Position numbers and translations under genes: made by a program. Under the pieces are notes generated by a model. That model made no database searches and had not been told where the DNA came from. It worked only from the letters and a program-made list of their open reading frames with translations. Positions 53,170-60,430 of a DNA stretch of 64,000 bases are shown here, one piece after another (the first letter of the stretch is position 1; every line of letters starts with the position of its first letter). Source of the stretch: Pseudomonadota bacterium (GTDB lineage: Bacteria > Pseudomonadota > Gammaproteobacteria > Burkholderiales > Burkholderiaceae_F); contig JAKOQB010000002.1 of assembly GCA_029778535.1 (NCBI GenBank), positions 1 through 64,000 of the forward strand. The letters run 5' to 3'.

Positions 53170-53206
53170 GGAGCGGCTCGTCTGTCGATGTTGGCAGGGC
53201 ACTCTT

Positions 53207-53294
53207 CCCTCACCCCCGCCCTCTCCCGCTGATGCGGGCGAGGGAGCTTTTCCTCCCTCTCCCACATCAGCGGGAGAGGGAGCGAGGGTGAGGG
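53207..53294. repeat. Palindromic repeat family B, copy 5 (adaptor-pump gap)
   Basis: CCCTCACCCCCGCCCTCTCC start, CCCGCTGATGCGGGCGAGGG hairpin, then CCCTCTCCCACATCAGCGGG and final AGGGTGAGGG. The second half differs from the nuo copies. It lies between the adaptor and pump genes and also extends the open frame upstream of the pump start without being needed for it. Confidence 0.9.
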
Positions 53295-53299
53295 CAGCG

Positions 53300-54547
53300 T
53301 CAGCTTCCGGTCGCTGCACCGGTCTGCTGCGCCAGCTCCGGCTTGCGCTCCAACTGCACGACCGTCGGCGCGACCGGCACGCCGCGGCGCACGCGCTGCA
53401 GCCCGTTGACGACGATCTGCTCGCCGGCCGCGAGGCCCGCGCGCACCACGCGCAGGCCGTCGATCACGGGGCCGAGCCTGACCTCGCGATACGCGACCTT
53501 GCCGTCGGCGCCGACCACGAACACGAACTTCTTGCTCTGGTCGGTGCCGACCGCGCGACCGTCGATCAGCACCGCCGGTTTCGCCTCGGCGCCGCCGACC
53601 TTCAGCCGCGCGAACATGCCGGGCGTGAGCACGCCGTCAGCGTTGTCGAACAGCGCGCGCACGCGGATCGTCCCCGACTGCGGATCGAGCCGGTTGTCGA
53701 CGAATTCGATCGCGCCCTTGCGCGGGAAGCCCGGCTCGTTGGCCAGCCCCATGTACACCGGCAACTGCTTCGCGCCGCGACCGTGCGCCTCGCCCGCGAA
53801 CTTCAGATACGCCTGCTCATCGACCTCGAAGGTCGCGTAGACCGGCGACGTCGACACGATCGACGTGAGCGCCGGCCCGTTGGCGCCCGCCGCGACGAGA
53901 TTGCCGACGGTCACCTCGGCGCGGCTCACGCGCCCGCTGATCGGCGCGGTCACGCGCGTGTAGCCGAGATTCAGCCGCGCGATGTCGAGCGCGGCCTGCG
54001 CCGACTGGATCGACGCCTGCGCCTCGCGCTGTGCGTTGACGCGCTCCTCGAACTCGCGCTGCGCGATCGCCGCATCGTCGAGCAGCCGCTTGGCTCGATC
54101 GAGCTCGGAGGTCGCGAGCGCGAGCTTGGCTCGCGCGGCGGCGAGCGCCGCCTCGGCGCGCTCGACCTCGGCCGCGTACGGCTTCGGATCGATCACGAAC
54201 AGCGTGTCGCCCTTCTTCACCATCCCGCCGGGCGCGAAGTGAATCGATTCGATGTAGCCCGCCACCCGCGGGCGCACCTCGACCTTGTCGATCGCCTCCA
54301 GCCGTCCGGAGAACTCGTCGAACTCGGTGACGCGCCGCTCGAGCGCCGCCGCCACCGACACCGGCACCGCCATCGGCGGCGAGGGTTGCGGTGCCGCGTT
54401 CACCGGCGCGTTGAAGTACGCGAAGCCGCCGCCGACGGCCGCGATGACCGCGACCGCGATGGCCAGCGGCGCCGCCGCTCTTGAACGCCTGCGCGTGGAA
54501 TGGTTCGCTTCCCTATCGATCCGCCTCAACTGTGCAAGTGGGCGCAT
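53300..54547 (-). CDS. RND efflux periplasmic adaptor (membrane fusion protein)
   Basis: 415 residues with an N-terminal anchor (LAIAVAVIAAVGGGFAYF). The lipoyl halves are VEVRPRVAGYIESIHFAPGG and GYTRVTAPISGRVSRAEVTVG, separated by a coiled-coil hairpin rich in Ala, Glu and Arg. The beta-barrel and membrane-proximal domains complete an AcrA/MexE-like protein. First gene of the efflux operon, with a palindrome just upstream. Confidence 0.93.
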   Translation of the reverse strand: MRPLAQLRRIDREANHSTRRRSRAAAPLAIAVAVIAAVGGGFAYFNAPVNAAPQPSPPMAVPVSVAAALERRVTEFDEFSGRLEAIDKVEVRPRVAGYIESIHFAPGGMVKKGDTLFVIDPKPYAAEVERAEAALAAARAKLALATSELDRAKRLLDDAAIAQREFEERVNAQREAQASIQSAQAALDIARLNLGYTRVTAPISGRVSRAEVTVGNLVAAGANGPALTSIVSTSPVYATFEVDEQAYLKFAGEAHGRGAKQLPVYMGLANEPGFPRKGAIEFVDNRLDPQSGTIRVRALFDNADGVLTPGMFARLKVGGAEAKPAVLIDGRAVGTDQSKKFVFVVGADGKVAYREVRLGPVIDGLRVVRAGLAAGEQIVVNGLQRVRRGVPVAPTVVQLERKPELAQQTGAATGS

Positions 54548-54570
54548 CGTCGCGGGCAGCGGTTTCGCGT

Positions 54571-54591
54571 CCGTTGCATCGCGTGCAACGG
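54571..54591. promoter_or_regulatory. Perfect palindrome, candidate operator of the efflux operon
   Basis: CCGTTGCA-TCGCG-TGCAACGG is a perfect 8-base inverted repeat, 24 bases upstream of the adaptor start. No T-run follows on either side, so it does not look like a terminator of the malonyl-CoA decarboxylase gene. TetR-type repressors of RND pumps bind sites of this form, but no regulator gene is adjacent. Confidence 0.55.
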
Positions 54592-54624
54592 CCGTTTCAT
54601 TTGAAATCGCCGTGCCGGTGCGGC

Positions 54625-56130
54625 TTACTGCGACGGCAAGGCGTCCGGCGCGACCGCCACGCTGTCTGTTCGTCGTGCGCCGGCGTTGCCGTGTCCGCGC
54701 GCGAGAAGCGACTGGCGCGCGAGCCGATGCAAGGCGCGCGACGCGATGACCCGGCGCTCGCGCGCATACGCTTCATGATTGCGCTCGACCTCGGCCAGCC
54801 GGTACACGTAGTTCACCATCATGCCGGCCGACTGGCGCATGCCCGCCGCCGAACGATCGGCGAGCCAGTTCAGCCGCGCGAGCCGCGCGCCGTTGAGCAG
54901 ATGGAAGCGCGCGACCGGATCGCGCGGCTCCTGCCCGTTCCGCGCGTGCAGCAGGTAGTGCGCGCACAGCGCGGTGAGCTGGCGCTCGAGCTCGGCGCTG
55001 CGCGCCGCATCCTCGAACCAGCGCGGCGCGTCGATCGAGGCCAGGAGCTGCATCAGTTGCGCGCGCTCGGGCTCATGCTCGGCGCGTTCGGCGCAGCCCG
55101 CGAGCCACGCGCGGAACCCCGGGACCGGCGAGATCGTCGCGAAGGTCTTCACCCGCGGCAACTCGCGGCCGAGTACTTCGGCGACCTGCTTGATCAACAG
55201 GTTGCCGAACGACACGCCGTGCAGTCCGCGCTGGCAGTTGGTGATCGAGTAGAACATCGCGCAGTCGGCCGCGGCCGGGTCGGTCACCGGCGCTTCGGGA
55301 TCGAGCAGCGGCTGCACCGTCGCGCTGACGCCCCGGGTCAGCGCGACCTCGATGAAGATCAGCGGCTCCTCCGGCAGCGCCGGATGGAAGTAGGCATAGC
55401 AGCGGCGGTCGCACTCGAGCCGCCGCCGCAGATCGTGCCAACCCTGGATCGCGTGCACGGCCTCGTAGGCGATCAGCTTCTCCAGCACGGCGGCCGGCGT
55501 GCGCCAGTCGATCCGCTGCAGGCTCAGGAAACCCCGGTTGAACCACGAGCGCAGCAGGTGCACGAAGTCCGCGTCGATGCCCTGCCAGTGCGGATGCGTG
55601 CCGAGCCCGTCGAGCACCCTGCGGTGCATGTCGACCAGCCGCGCGGTGCCGCCGGGCGCCATGTTCAGCCGGCGGAACAGCTCCTGCCGCGGCGGCTCCG
55701 CCGCCAACTGCAGCAGGATCAGGTTCGACTGCGAGGGCTCGCCGCAGTAACGCTCGACCGCGCGCAGCAGCGCCGCGGGGTCGGGCGAAAATTCCTCGAC
55801 CAGCAGATCGAAGAACGCGGCGCTCGCGGCCGCGTCGAGCGCCTGGTACGCGGCGAGCGCCTCGCGCGCCAGTCGCGCGCCGGAAACTTCGCCGCGCTCC
55901 GACAGCAGCGCATGGCACAGCGCGAGCGCGCGCCGCGCGCTCGCATTCGCGTCGCGCGACGACAGCGGGCGGCTGGCCGCACGCCGCAGGCGCTGCAACA
56001 ATCCGGAAAAGTCGATCCACGACGACCCCGCGCGTCCGTTGCCGCGCGGCTTCACGGCGGCCGCGCGCGGCGCCGCGGCCTGGACCGCCCCGCGCTGCGG
56101 CGGGGCCGACGCGGCGACCCGGAAGCGCAT
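54625..56130 (-). CDS. Malonyl-CoA decarboxylase
   Basis: 501 residues. Family blocks: NMAPGGTARLVDMHRRVLDGL, YEAVHAIQGWHDLRRRL, CDRRCYAYFHPALPEEPLIF, VSFGNLLIKQV and KTFATISPVPGFRAWL, carrying the catalytic Ser and His of the GNAT-like domain. The N-terminal 130 residues form the helical oligomerisation domain. The first 35 residues are Ala/Arg/Pro-rich and could be an overlong start. It converts malonyl-CoA to acetyl-CoA and CO2. A carrier gene lies just upstream on the same strand. Confidence 0.92.
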   Translation of the reverse strand: MRFRVAASAPPQRGAVQAAAPRAAAVKPRGNGRAGSSWIDFSGLLQRLRRAASRPLSSRDANASARRALALCHALLSERGEVSGARLAREALAAYQALDAAASAAFFDLLVEEFSPDPAALLRAVERYCGEPSQSNLILLQLAAEPPRQELFRRLNMAPGGTARLVDMHRRVLDGLGTHPHWQGIDADFVHLLRSWFNRGFLSLQRIDWRTPAAVLEKLIAYEAVHAIQGWHDLRRRLECDRRCYAYFHPALPEEPLIFIEVALTRGVSATVQPLLDPEAPVTDPAAADCAMFYSITNCQRGLHGVSFGNLLIKQVAEVLGRELPRVKTFATISPVPGFRAWLAGCAERAEHEPERAQLMQLLASIDAPRWFEDAARSAELERQLTALCAHYLLHARNGQEPRDPVARFHLLNGARLARLNWLADRSAAGMRQSAGMMVNYVYRLAEVERNHEAYARERRVIASRALHRLARQSLLARGHGNAGARRTDSVAVAPDALPSQ

Positions 56131-56167
56131 GGCGATGGCCTCCCTGCCTGCAATGCCGGCCCGCTCG

Positions 56168-57511
56168 TCAGGATGCGGCCGGCGAGTAGTGATGTTCCTG
56201 CGAAATGTCCTTGTTCGTGTAGTCCTCGAGCATCCACGTCGATGCCAGGCTCACCAGCGCGCAGAACAGGATGTAGCCCGCGATCGCATAGCCGGAGTGA
56301 TAGCGCGCGAAGATCGCGGTGGCGATCAGCGGCGCCGGACCGCCGGCGATCACCGAGGCGAGCTGGTAGCCGAGCGACGCGCCGCTGTAGCGAAGCCGCC
56401 CGGTGAACGATTCGGCGATCAGTGCGGCCTGCGGCCCGTACATCATGTCGTGCGGGACCAGCGACAGCACGATCGCGATGAAGATCCAGACCGGGTTGCC
56501 GGTGTCGAGCAGCGCGAAGTACACGTAGCCGAACACCGCCATCGCGGCCGCGCCGAGCAGGTACATGCGCTTGCGGCCGATGCGGTCGGACAGGTGCCCG
56601 CACAGCGGGATCGTCACGAACGACAGCACCGACGCCACCAGTACCGAGGTCAGCAGGAAGTCCTGTGACACCTTCAGCGCCGTGACGCCGTACGCGAACA
56701 CGAATGCGGTGAATACGTAGAACGGCGCCTGCTCGCCCATCCGCAGCAGCGCCGACAGCAGGATCTCGCGCGGCTGCCGCTTGATCACCTCGAGCGCCGG
56801 CGTGCGCTCGATGCGCTGCTCCTGCGCCAATCGCGCGAACACCGGCGTCTCCAGGATCCGCAGCCGGATGTACAGCCCGATCGCGACCAGCACAATGGAA
56901 AGCGCGAACGGCACGCGCCAGCCCCAGGCCAGGAACGCGTCGCCCGACATCTGGCTGAACGCCAGCACCGCGAGGTTGGCCAGGAACAGCCCCGCGGGAA
57001 CGCCGAACTGCGGCCACGATGCCGCGAAGCCGCGGTGCGCGTTGGTGCGCGTCCATTCCATCGACATCAATACGGAGCCGCCCCATTCGCCGCCGACGCC
57101 GATTCCCTGGATGAAGCGCAGCACGGTGAGGATCACCGCGCCCCAGATGCCGATCGATTCGTAGGTCGGCACGAAGGCGACCGCGAAGGTCGCCAGCCCC
57201 ATCAGCAGCAGCGTGGCGATCAGCGTCGACTTGCGGCCGATGCGGTCGCCGTAATGGCCGAAGATCGCCGCGCCCACCGGCCGCGCGACGAAGCCGACCG
57301 CGTAGATCAGGAACGCCTGCAGCGTTCCCACCAGCGGGTCCGAGTTCGGAAAGAACAGCTTCGCGAAGACCAGCCCCGTGACGATGCTGTAGAGGAAGAA
57401 GTCGTACCACTCGATCGCGGTGCCGATCGTGCTGGCGATGATCGCGCGCCGCAGTTGCCTGCGGTGTTCGTGTTCCGGAATCGACGGGGATGCTGCCATC
57501 GTTGTCGTCAT
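56168..57511 (-). CDS. MFS transporter, metabolite:H+ symporter (MHS) family
   Basis: 447 residues from the ATG at 57511, chosen because the first helix region (IASTIGTAIEWYDFFLYS) follows at the usual distance; the frame upstream reads into the divergent gene. GHYGDRIGRKSTL and GHLSDRIGRKRMYL are the two MFS loop motifs, and IEWYDFFLY plus VGGEWGGSVLM mark the MHS group (citrate, dicarboxylate, proline/betaine carriers). It ends 37 bases before the malonyl-CoA decarboxylase gene, so a malonate-like or dicarboxylate substrate is a reasonable guess. Confidence 0.9.
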   Translation of the reverse strand: MTTTMAASPSIPEHEHRRQLRRAIIASTIGTAIEWYDFFLYSIVTGLVFAKLFFPNSDPLVGTLQAFLIYAVGFVARPVGAAIFGHYGDRIGRKSTLIATLLLMGLATFAVAFVPTYESIGIWGAVILTVLRFIQGIGVGGEWGGSVLMSMEWTRTNAHRGFAASWPQFGVPAGLFLANLAVLAFSQMSGDAFLAWGWRVPFALSIVLVAIGLYIRLRILETPVFARLAQEQRIERTPALEVIKRQPREILLSALLRMGEQAPFYVFTAFVFAYGVTALKVSQDFLLTSVLVASVLSFVTIPLCGHLSDRIGRKRMYLLGAAAMAVFGYVYFALLDTGNPVWIFIAIVLSLVPHDMMYGPQAALIAESFTGRLRYSGASLGYQLASVIAGGPAPLIATAIFARYHSGYAIAGYILFCALVSLASTWMLEDYTNKDISQEHHYSPAAS

Positions 57512-57655
57512 CCTGAACCCCCGGGTGGTTTGGTGAAGGACAGCGCTTAGAGCCGGGCGATTCCGATTTGTTGCAGGCGCGTGTCCCGCGACAACGGGTG
57601 CCCGCGCTGCGCGCGCGCGTGCAGAATCCGGCCCGTCATTGCGTCGGAGCCCCGC

Positions 57656-58510
57656 ATGTCCGCATCCCGCCCCAGCATCGCCGACAAGCGCCGCGACTTT
57701 CAGCAGCTGCACGCGTCCGGCTGCTTCGTGCTCCCCAATCCCTGGGACATCGGCAGCGCGCGCTATCTGCAGAGCCTCGGCTTCAAGGCGCTCGCGACTA
57801 CCAGTTCCGGCTTCGCGTGGTCGCAGGGGCGGCCCGACGGATCGGCGCCGCGCGAATCGGTGCTCGCGCACCTGCACGAAATCGTCGCCGCGACCGACGT
57901 GCCGGTGAGCGCGGATTTCGAGAGCGGCTTCGCGGCCGATCCGGCCGGCGTCGCCGACAGCGTGCGCCTGGCGATCGGCACCGGAGTGGCGGGGCTGTCG
58001 ATCGAGGATTCGACCGGCGCTTCGGCGCGGCCGCTGCACGACCTCGACACCGCAGTGGCGCGCATCCGCGCCGCGCGCGGCGCGATCGACCGCGCGGGCG
58101 GCGACGTGCTGCTGGTCGGCCGCGCCGAATGCTTTCTGGTCGGCCGGCCGGATCTCGACGAAACGATCGCGCGGCTGAAAGCCTATGCGAACGCGGGCGC
58201 GGACTGCCTGTACGCGCCCGGCATCCGCGCGCGCGAGCAGATCGCCGCGGTGGTCGCCGCGGTCGCTCCGAAGCCGGTCAATCTGCTGATCGGCGCCGCG
58301 ACGCCGTTCACGTTGCAGGACGCGGCCGCGCTCGGCGTGCGTCGCGTCAGCGTCGGCGGCGCACTAGCGCGCTGCGCGTGGGCGGGCTTCATCCATGCCG
58401 CGAAGCAGATCGCGGAACAGGGGAAATTCGAGGGATTCGCCGGTGCGGCGTCCGGCCACGATCTCGATGCGTTCTTTCGCGACGCTCTCGCGCGGCGCGA
58501 CGTGCGGTGA
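57656..58510 (+). CDS. Isocitrate lyase / PEP mutase family protein
   Basis: 284 residues from the ATG at 57656, with CGGAG upstream. LPNPWDIGSARYLQSLGFKA, TSSGFAW and VSADFESGFA with the metal-binding acidic residues, then GLSIEDS and VGRAEC are those of the oxaloacetate-decarboxylase/PEP-mutase-like subgroup. The catalytic Cys loop of true (methyl)isocitrate lyases is not seen. Function unknown, perhaps cleavage of a C-C or C-P bond in a small oxoacid. Divergent from the MFS gene. Confidence 0.88.
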   Translation: MSASRPSIADKRRDFQQLHASGCFVLPNPWDIGSARYLQSLGFKALATTSSGFAWSQGRPDGSAPRESVLAHLHEIVAATDVPVSADFESGFAADPAGVADSVRLAIGTGVAGLSIEDSTGASARPLHDLDTAVARIRAARGAIDRAGGDVLLVGRAECFLVGRPDLDETIARLKAYANAGADCLYAPGIRAREQIAAVVAAVAPKPVNLLIGAATPFTLQDAAALGVRRVSVGGALARCAWAGFIHAAKQIAEQGKFEGFAGAASGHDLDAFFRDALARRDVR

Positions 58511-58528
58511 ACGCCGCGACCGCGCGCC

Positions 58529-58795
58529 TCACGCCGGTCCACCGCCGGCGTCGAACAGCGCGGCGATCTCCTGCATCGCATCGACTTCGTCGGGGCCGTC
58601 GACTTCCAGCCGTACCGTCGTGCCGACCGATGCCGCCAACAGCATCATCGCGATGATGCTGCGCGCGCTCGCGCGCCGGTCCCGGACGATCAGGGAGACC
58701 TCGCAGCGGAAGCGCGACGCGATCCGGACCAACCGCGCACAGGTGCGAGCGTGCAGGCCCTGCCGGTCCGTCACCGCCACTTCGAGAATCTGCAT
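58529..58795 (-). CDS. HPr family phosphocarrier protein, solitary
   Basis: 88 residues from the ATG at 58795, preceded by GGGAGG. His15 lies in QGLHARTCARLV and Ser46 in SARSIIAMMLLAASVG, exactly the phosphorylation positions of HPr. The fold is otherwise complete. No enzyme I, EIIA or HPr kinase gene is in the window. In betaproteobacteria a second HPr often belongs to a regulatory PTS branch; here the neighbours are small stress-type ORFs. Confidence 0.9.
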   Translation of the reverse strand: MQILEVAVTDRQGLHARTCARLVRIASRFRCEVSLIVRDRRASARSIIAMMLLAASVGTTVRLEVDGPDEVDAMQEIAALFDAGGGPA

Positions 58796-58910
58796 CGTGC
58801 ATCCTCCCCGCTTGATGCGCGTCGATGCCTGCCGGAGCCCGGCAGGCATCGTTGTTTCGTCCGCAGCGCGCGCCGGTAGTTCCCGCCGCGCACGATGCGG
58901 AAAGGCGCGG

Positions 58911-59060
58911 TCAGTCGGCCAGCGCGTGCAGGCGCAGCGCCAGCCCGATGTCGTTCAGCGCGTATTCGTCCGCGTAGTCTTCGGGATACTCGTCGGCCGC
59001 CGGCTCGAAGCCGGCGTCGGCGAACTGATGATCCGCGGCGTCCTGCATTTCGTCGTTCAT
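58911..59060 (-). CDS. Small acidic hypothetical protein (49 residues)
   Basis: Begins MNDEMQDAADHQFADAGFEP and ends GLALRLHALAD. Very acidic, rich in Asp, Glu, Ala and Tyr, with no transmembrane segment. GAGGATGGGG precedes the ATG. It sits between the HPr and DUF1127 genes on the same strand, with codon use like its neighbours, so it is probably real. I do not recognise a family. Confidence 0.6.
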   Translation of the reverse strand: MNDEMQDAADHQFADAGFEPAADEYPEDYADEYALNDIGLALRLHALAD

Positions 59061-59084
59061 CCCCATCCTCCTTCGGCAATGTCC

Positions 59085-59273
59085 TCAAGCGCTCCAGAAC
59101 GCCTTGCGGATCTCGACCTCGACCGCGCAGCGCGACAGACCCAGGTCGCGGCGCTCGCGCGCGGTCAGCTGCGCCAGTGCGTCGCGGTCTCGCGCGCGGC
59201 GCATCCACGCGTCGAGCGCACGGCCCACCGCCGACCACAGCGTCGGCGCGCCAGTTTCGGCCCGTCCATTCAT
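59085..59273 (-). CDS. DUF1127 domain protein
   Basis: 62 residues, with the DUF1127 core in the C-terminal half (RDALAQLTARERRDLGLSR followed by EVEIRKAFW). DUF1127 proteins are small Arg-rich proteins, some linked to phosphate and carbon regulation and RNA turnover in Agrobacterium and Rhodobacter. Overlaps the GNAT gene by four bases, so co-expressed. Confidence 0.85.
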   Translation of the reverse strand: MNGRAETGAPTLWSAVGRALDAWMRRARDRDALAQLTARERRDLGLSRCAVEVEIRKAFWSA

Positions 59274-59839
59274 GTCGGCACCTCCAGGGTCCAGTCGACG
59301 TCGTCGAGCGTCCGCTCTACCCGCACCAGGCGCGCGTCGGTCCGATGGCGGCGCTGCCTGAAGCCGAAGCGCCGCGCCAGCGCCAGCATCGGCGCGTTGG
59401 CGGCCAGCACGTCGCCGGTGAGCCGCCGCACGCCCGCGCGCTGCGCGTACCGCATCAGTTCGCGCAACATCCGCGAGCCGATGCCCGCGCCCTGCCAGGC
59501 GTCGTCGACCGCCAGCGCGACATCGCGCGCATCGATCGCATCGTCGGCCTCGCCGTAACGCGCCTCGCCCAGCACGATCTCGCGCCCGCCGGTGGCGAGC
59601 GTGGCCAGCAGCGCCTGCTCGCGCGGCGGCGTGATCCGCGTCAGCCGCGCGAGCAGCGGCGACGACAGGTCGCTGATCACCGCGTGGAAGCGCTGGTAGC
59701 GCGACGCCGGCGACAGCGCACGAACGAACTCGGCCAGCCGCCCGCCGTCGTCGGCGCGCTGCGGACGGATCGTCACCGGGGCCGCGACCGCGAAGCGCGC
59801 CATCGCGTCGGCGACGGCGTCAGGCAGCCGCGCGCTCAT
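59270..59839 (-). CDS. GNAT family N-acetyltransferase
   Basis: 189 residues. Motif A is AVDDAWQGAGIGSRMLREL (about 108-126) with the acetyl-CoA pyrophosphate loop; motif B is NAPMLALARRFGFRQRRH. The N-terminal segment APVTIRPQRADDGGRLAEFV and the SPASRYQRFHAVI block match the acetyltransferases similar to the C-terminal domain of Pat/AcsA-acetylating enzymes. Overlaps the DUF2917 gene by 20 bases. Substrate unknown. Confidence 0.87.
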   Translation of the reverse strand: MSARLPDAVADAMARFAVAAPVTIRPQRADDGGRLAEFVRALSPASRYQRFHAVISDLSSPLLARLTRITPPREQALLATLATGGREIVLGEARYGEADDAIDARDVALAVDDAWQGAGIGSRMLRELMRYAQRAGVRRLTGDVLAANAPMLALARRFGFRQRRHRTDARLVRVERTLDDVDWTLEVPT

Positions 59840-60089
59840 CGCCGGCCCCGACCATCCGCGGCTCGAACACGATCAGGCTCGTGTCGTCCATCGCTTCGAC
59901 CAGCACCAGCCCGGGCCGGTCGACGTGGAAGGTTTCGCCGGCGGCGACGAACACGTCGCGCGGGTCGCGGTCCTGCGTGATCCAGGCCATGCCCTTGAAC
60001 ACCGCGACCGTGCGGCCGGCGGCGTCGTTCAGCCGCAGCATCGCGCCGCGCTTCAACTGGCTGACCGCGCATTTCAGGTTCGAGTCCAT
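59820..60089 (-). CDS. DUF2917 domain protein
   Basis: 89 residues, a small beta-rich domain: GAMLRLNDAAGRTVAVFKGM followed by WITQDRDPRDVFVAAGETF, a cupin-like pattern. DUF2917 is common in Burkholderiales next to GNAT and LysR genes, from memory. No cysteine or obvious metal site, and function unknown. Confidence 0.82.
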   Translation of the reverse strand: MDSNLKCAVSQLKRGAMLRLNDAAGRTVAVFKGMAWITQDRDPRDVFVAAGETFHVDRPGLVLVEAMDDTSLIVFEPRMVGAGDERAAA

Positions 60090-60129
60090 CGCGCTTGCCC
60101 TCCGGGCCCGGGATGCGCCGGGCGATTGC

Positions 60130-60240
60130 TCACACGGTCGTCGCCAGCGGCGCGACCACCAACAGCAGCAGCCAGCTCAGCGAGGCCACGACCGCGGTCG
60201 CGGCGAGCGAGAGGCTTTCCTTCGTCGATCGAGCTTTCAT
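60130..60240 (-). CDS. Small single-pass membrane protein (36 residues)
   Basis: MKARSTKESLSLAATAVVAS then a hydrophobic stretch SWLLLLVVAPLATTV. The ATG at 60240 has GGAG six bases upstream. An in-frame ATG four codons earlier overlaps that site. It is the first gene of the minus-strand group DUF2917-GNAT-DUF1127 and follows a LysR-type palindrome. I do not recognise a family. Confidence 0.6.
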   Translation of the reverse strand: MKARSTKESLSLAATAVVASLSWLLLLVVAPLATTV

Positions 60241-60250
60241 GTCGGACTCC

Positions 60251-60277
60251 ATGCGTTTGCTTCCAACGCAAGCGCAT
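60251..60277 (-). promoter_or_regulatory. LysR-type box (T-N11-A) in a 10-base inverted repeat
   Basis: ATGCGTTTGC-N7-GCAAGCGCAT, one mismatch in ten, with TTGC-N7-GCAA at its core, which is the T-N11-A form bound by LysR-type regulators. It abuts the ribosome-binding site of the 36-residue ORF. No LysR gene lies within the window on either side. Confidence 0.5.
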
Positions 60278-60430
60278 GGTGGGCCGCGGCGGTTGTGCGC
60301 CGATTTCAGTCCGGCGCGCCGCGATTTCAGTTGCAATCAGCGCGTAACTTGTCCTCGCCGCCGATCAGCAGCAGCCGGCCATCGGCCGCGGTTACGTCGG
60401 CCATGGACCCGGTGCCGCTGCACCGACGTT

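Noticed and set aside
53170-53319. A longer start for the RND pump
   Set aside because: The extra 50 codons translate a family B repeat, and the pump's first helix begins at the MRLPHYF start as in all relatives. Unlike nuoI and nuoM, nothing forces the repeat to be translated here.
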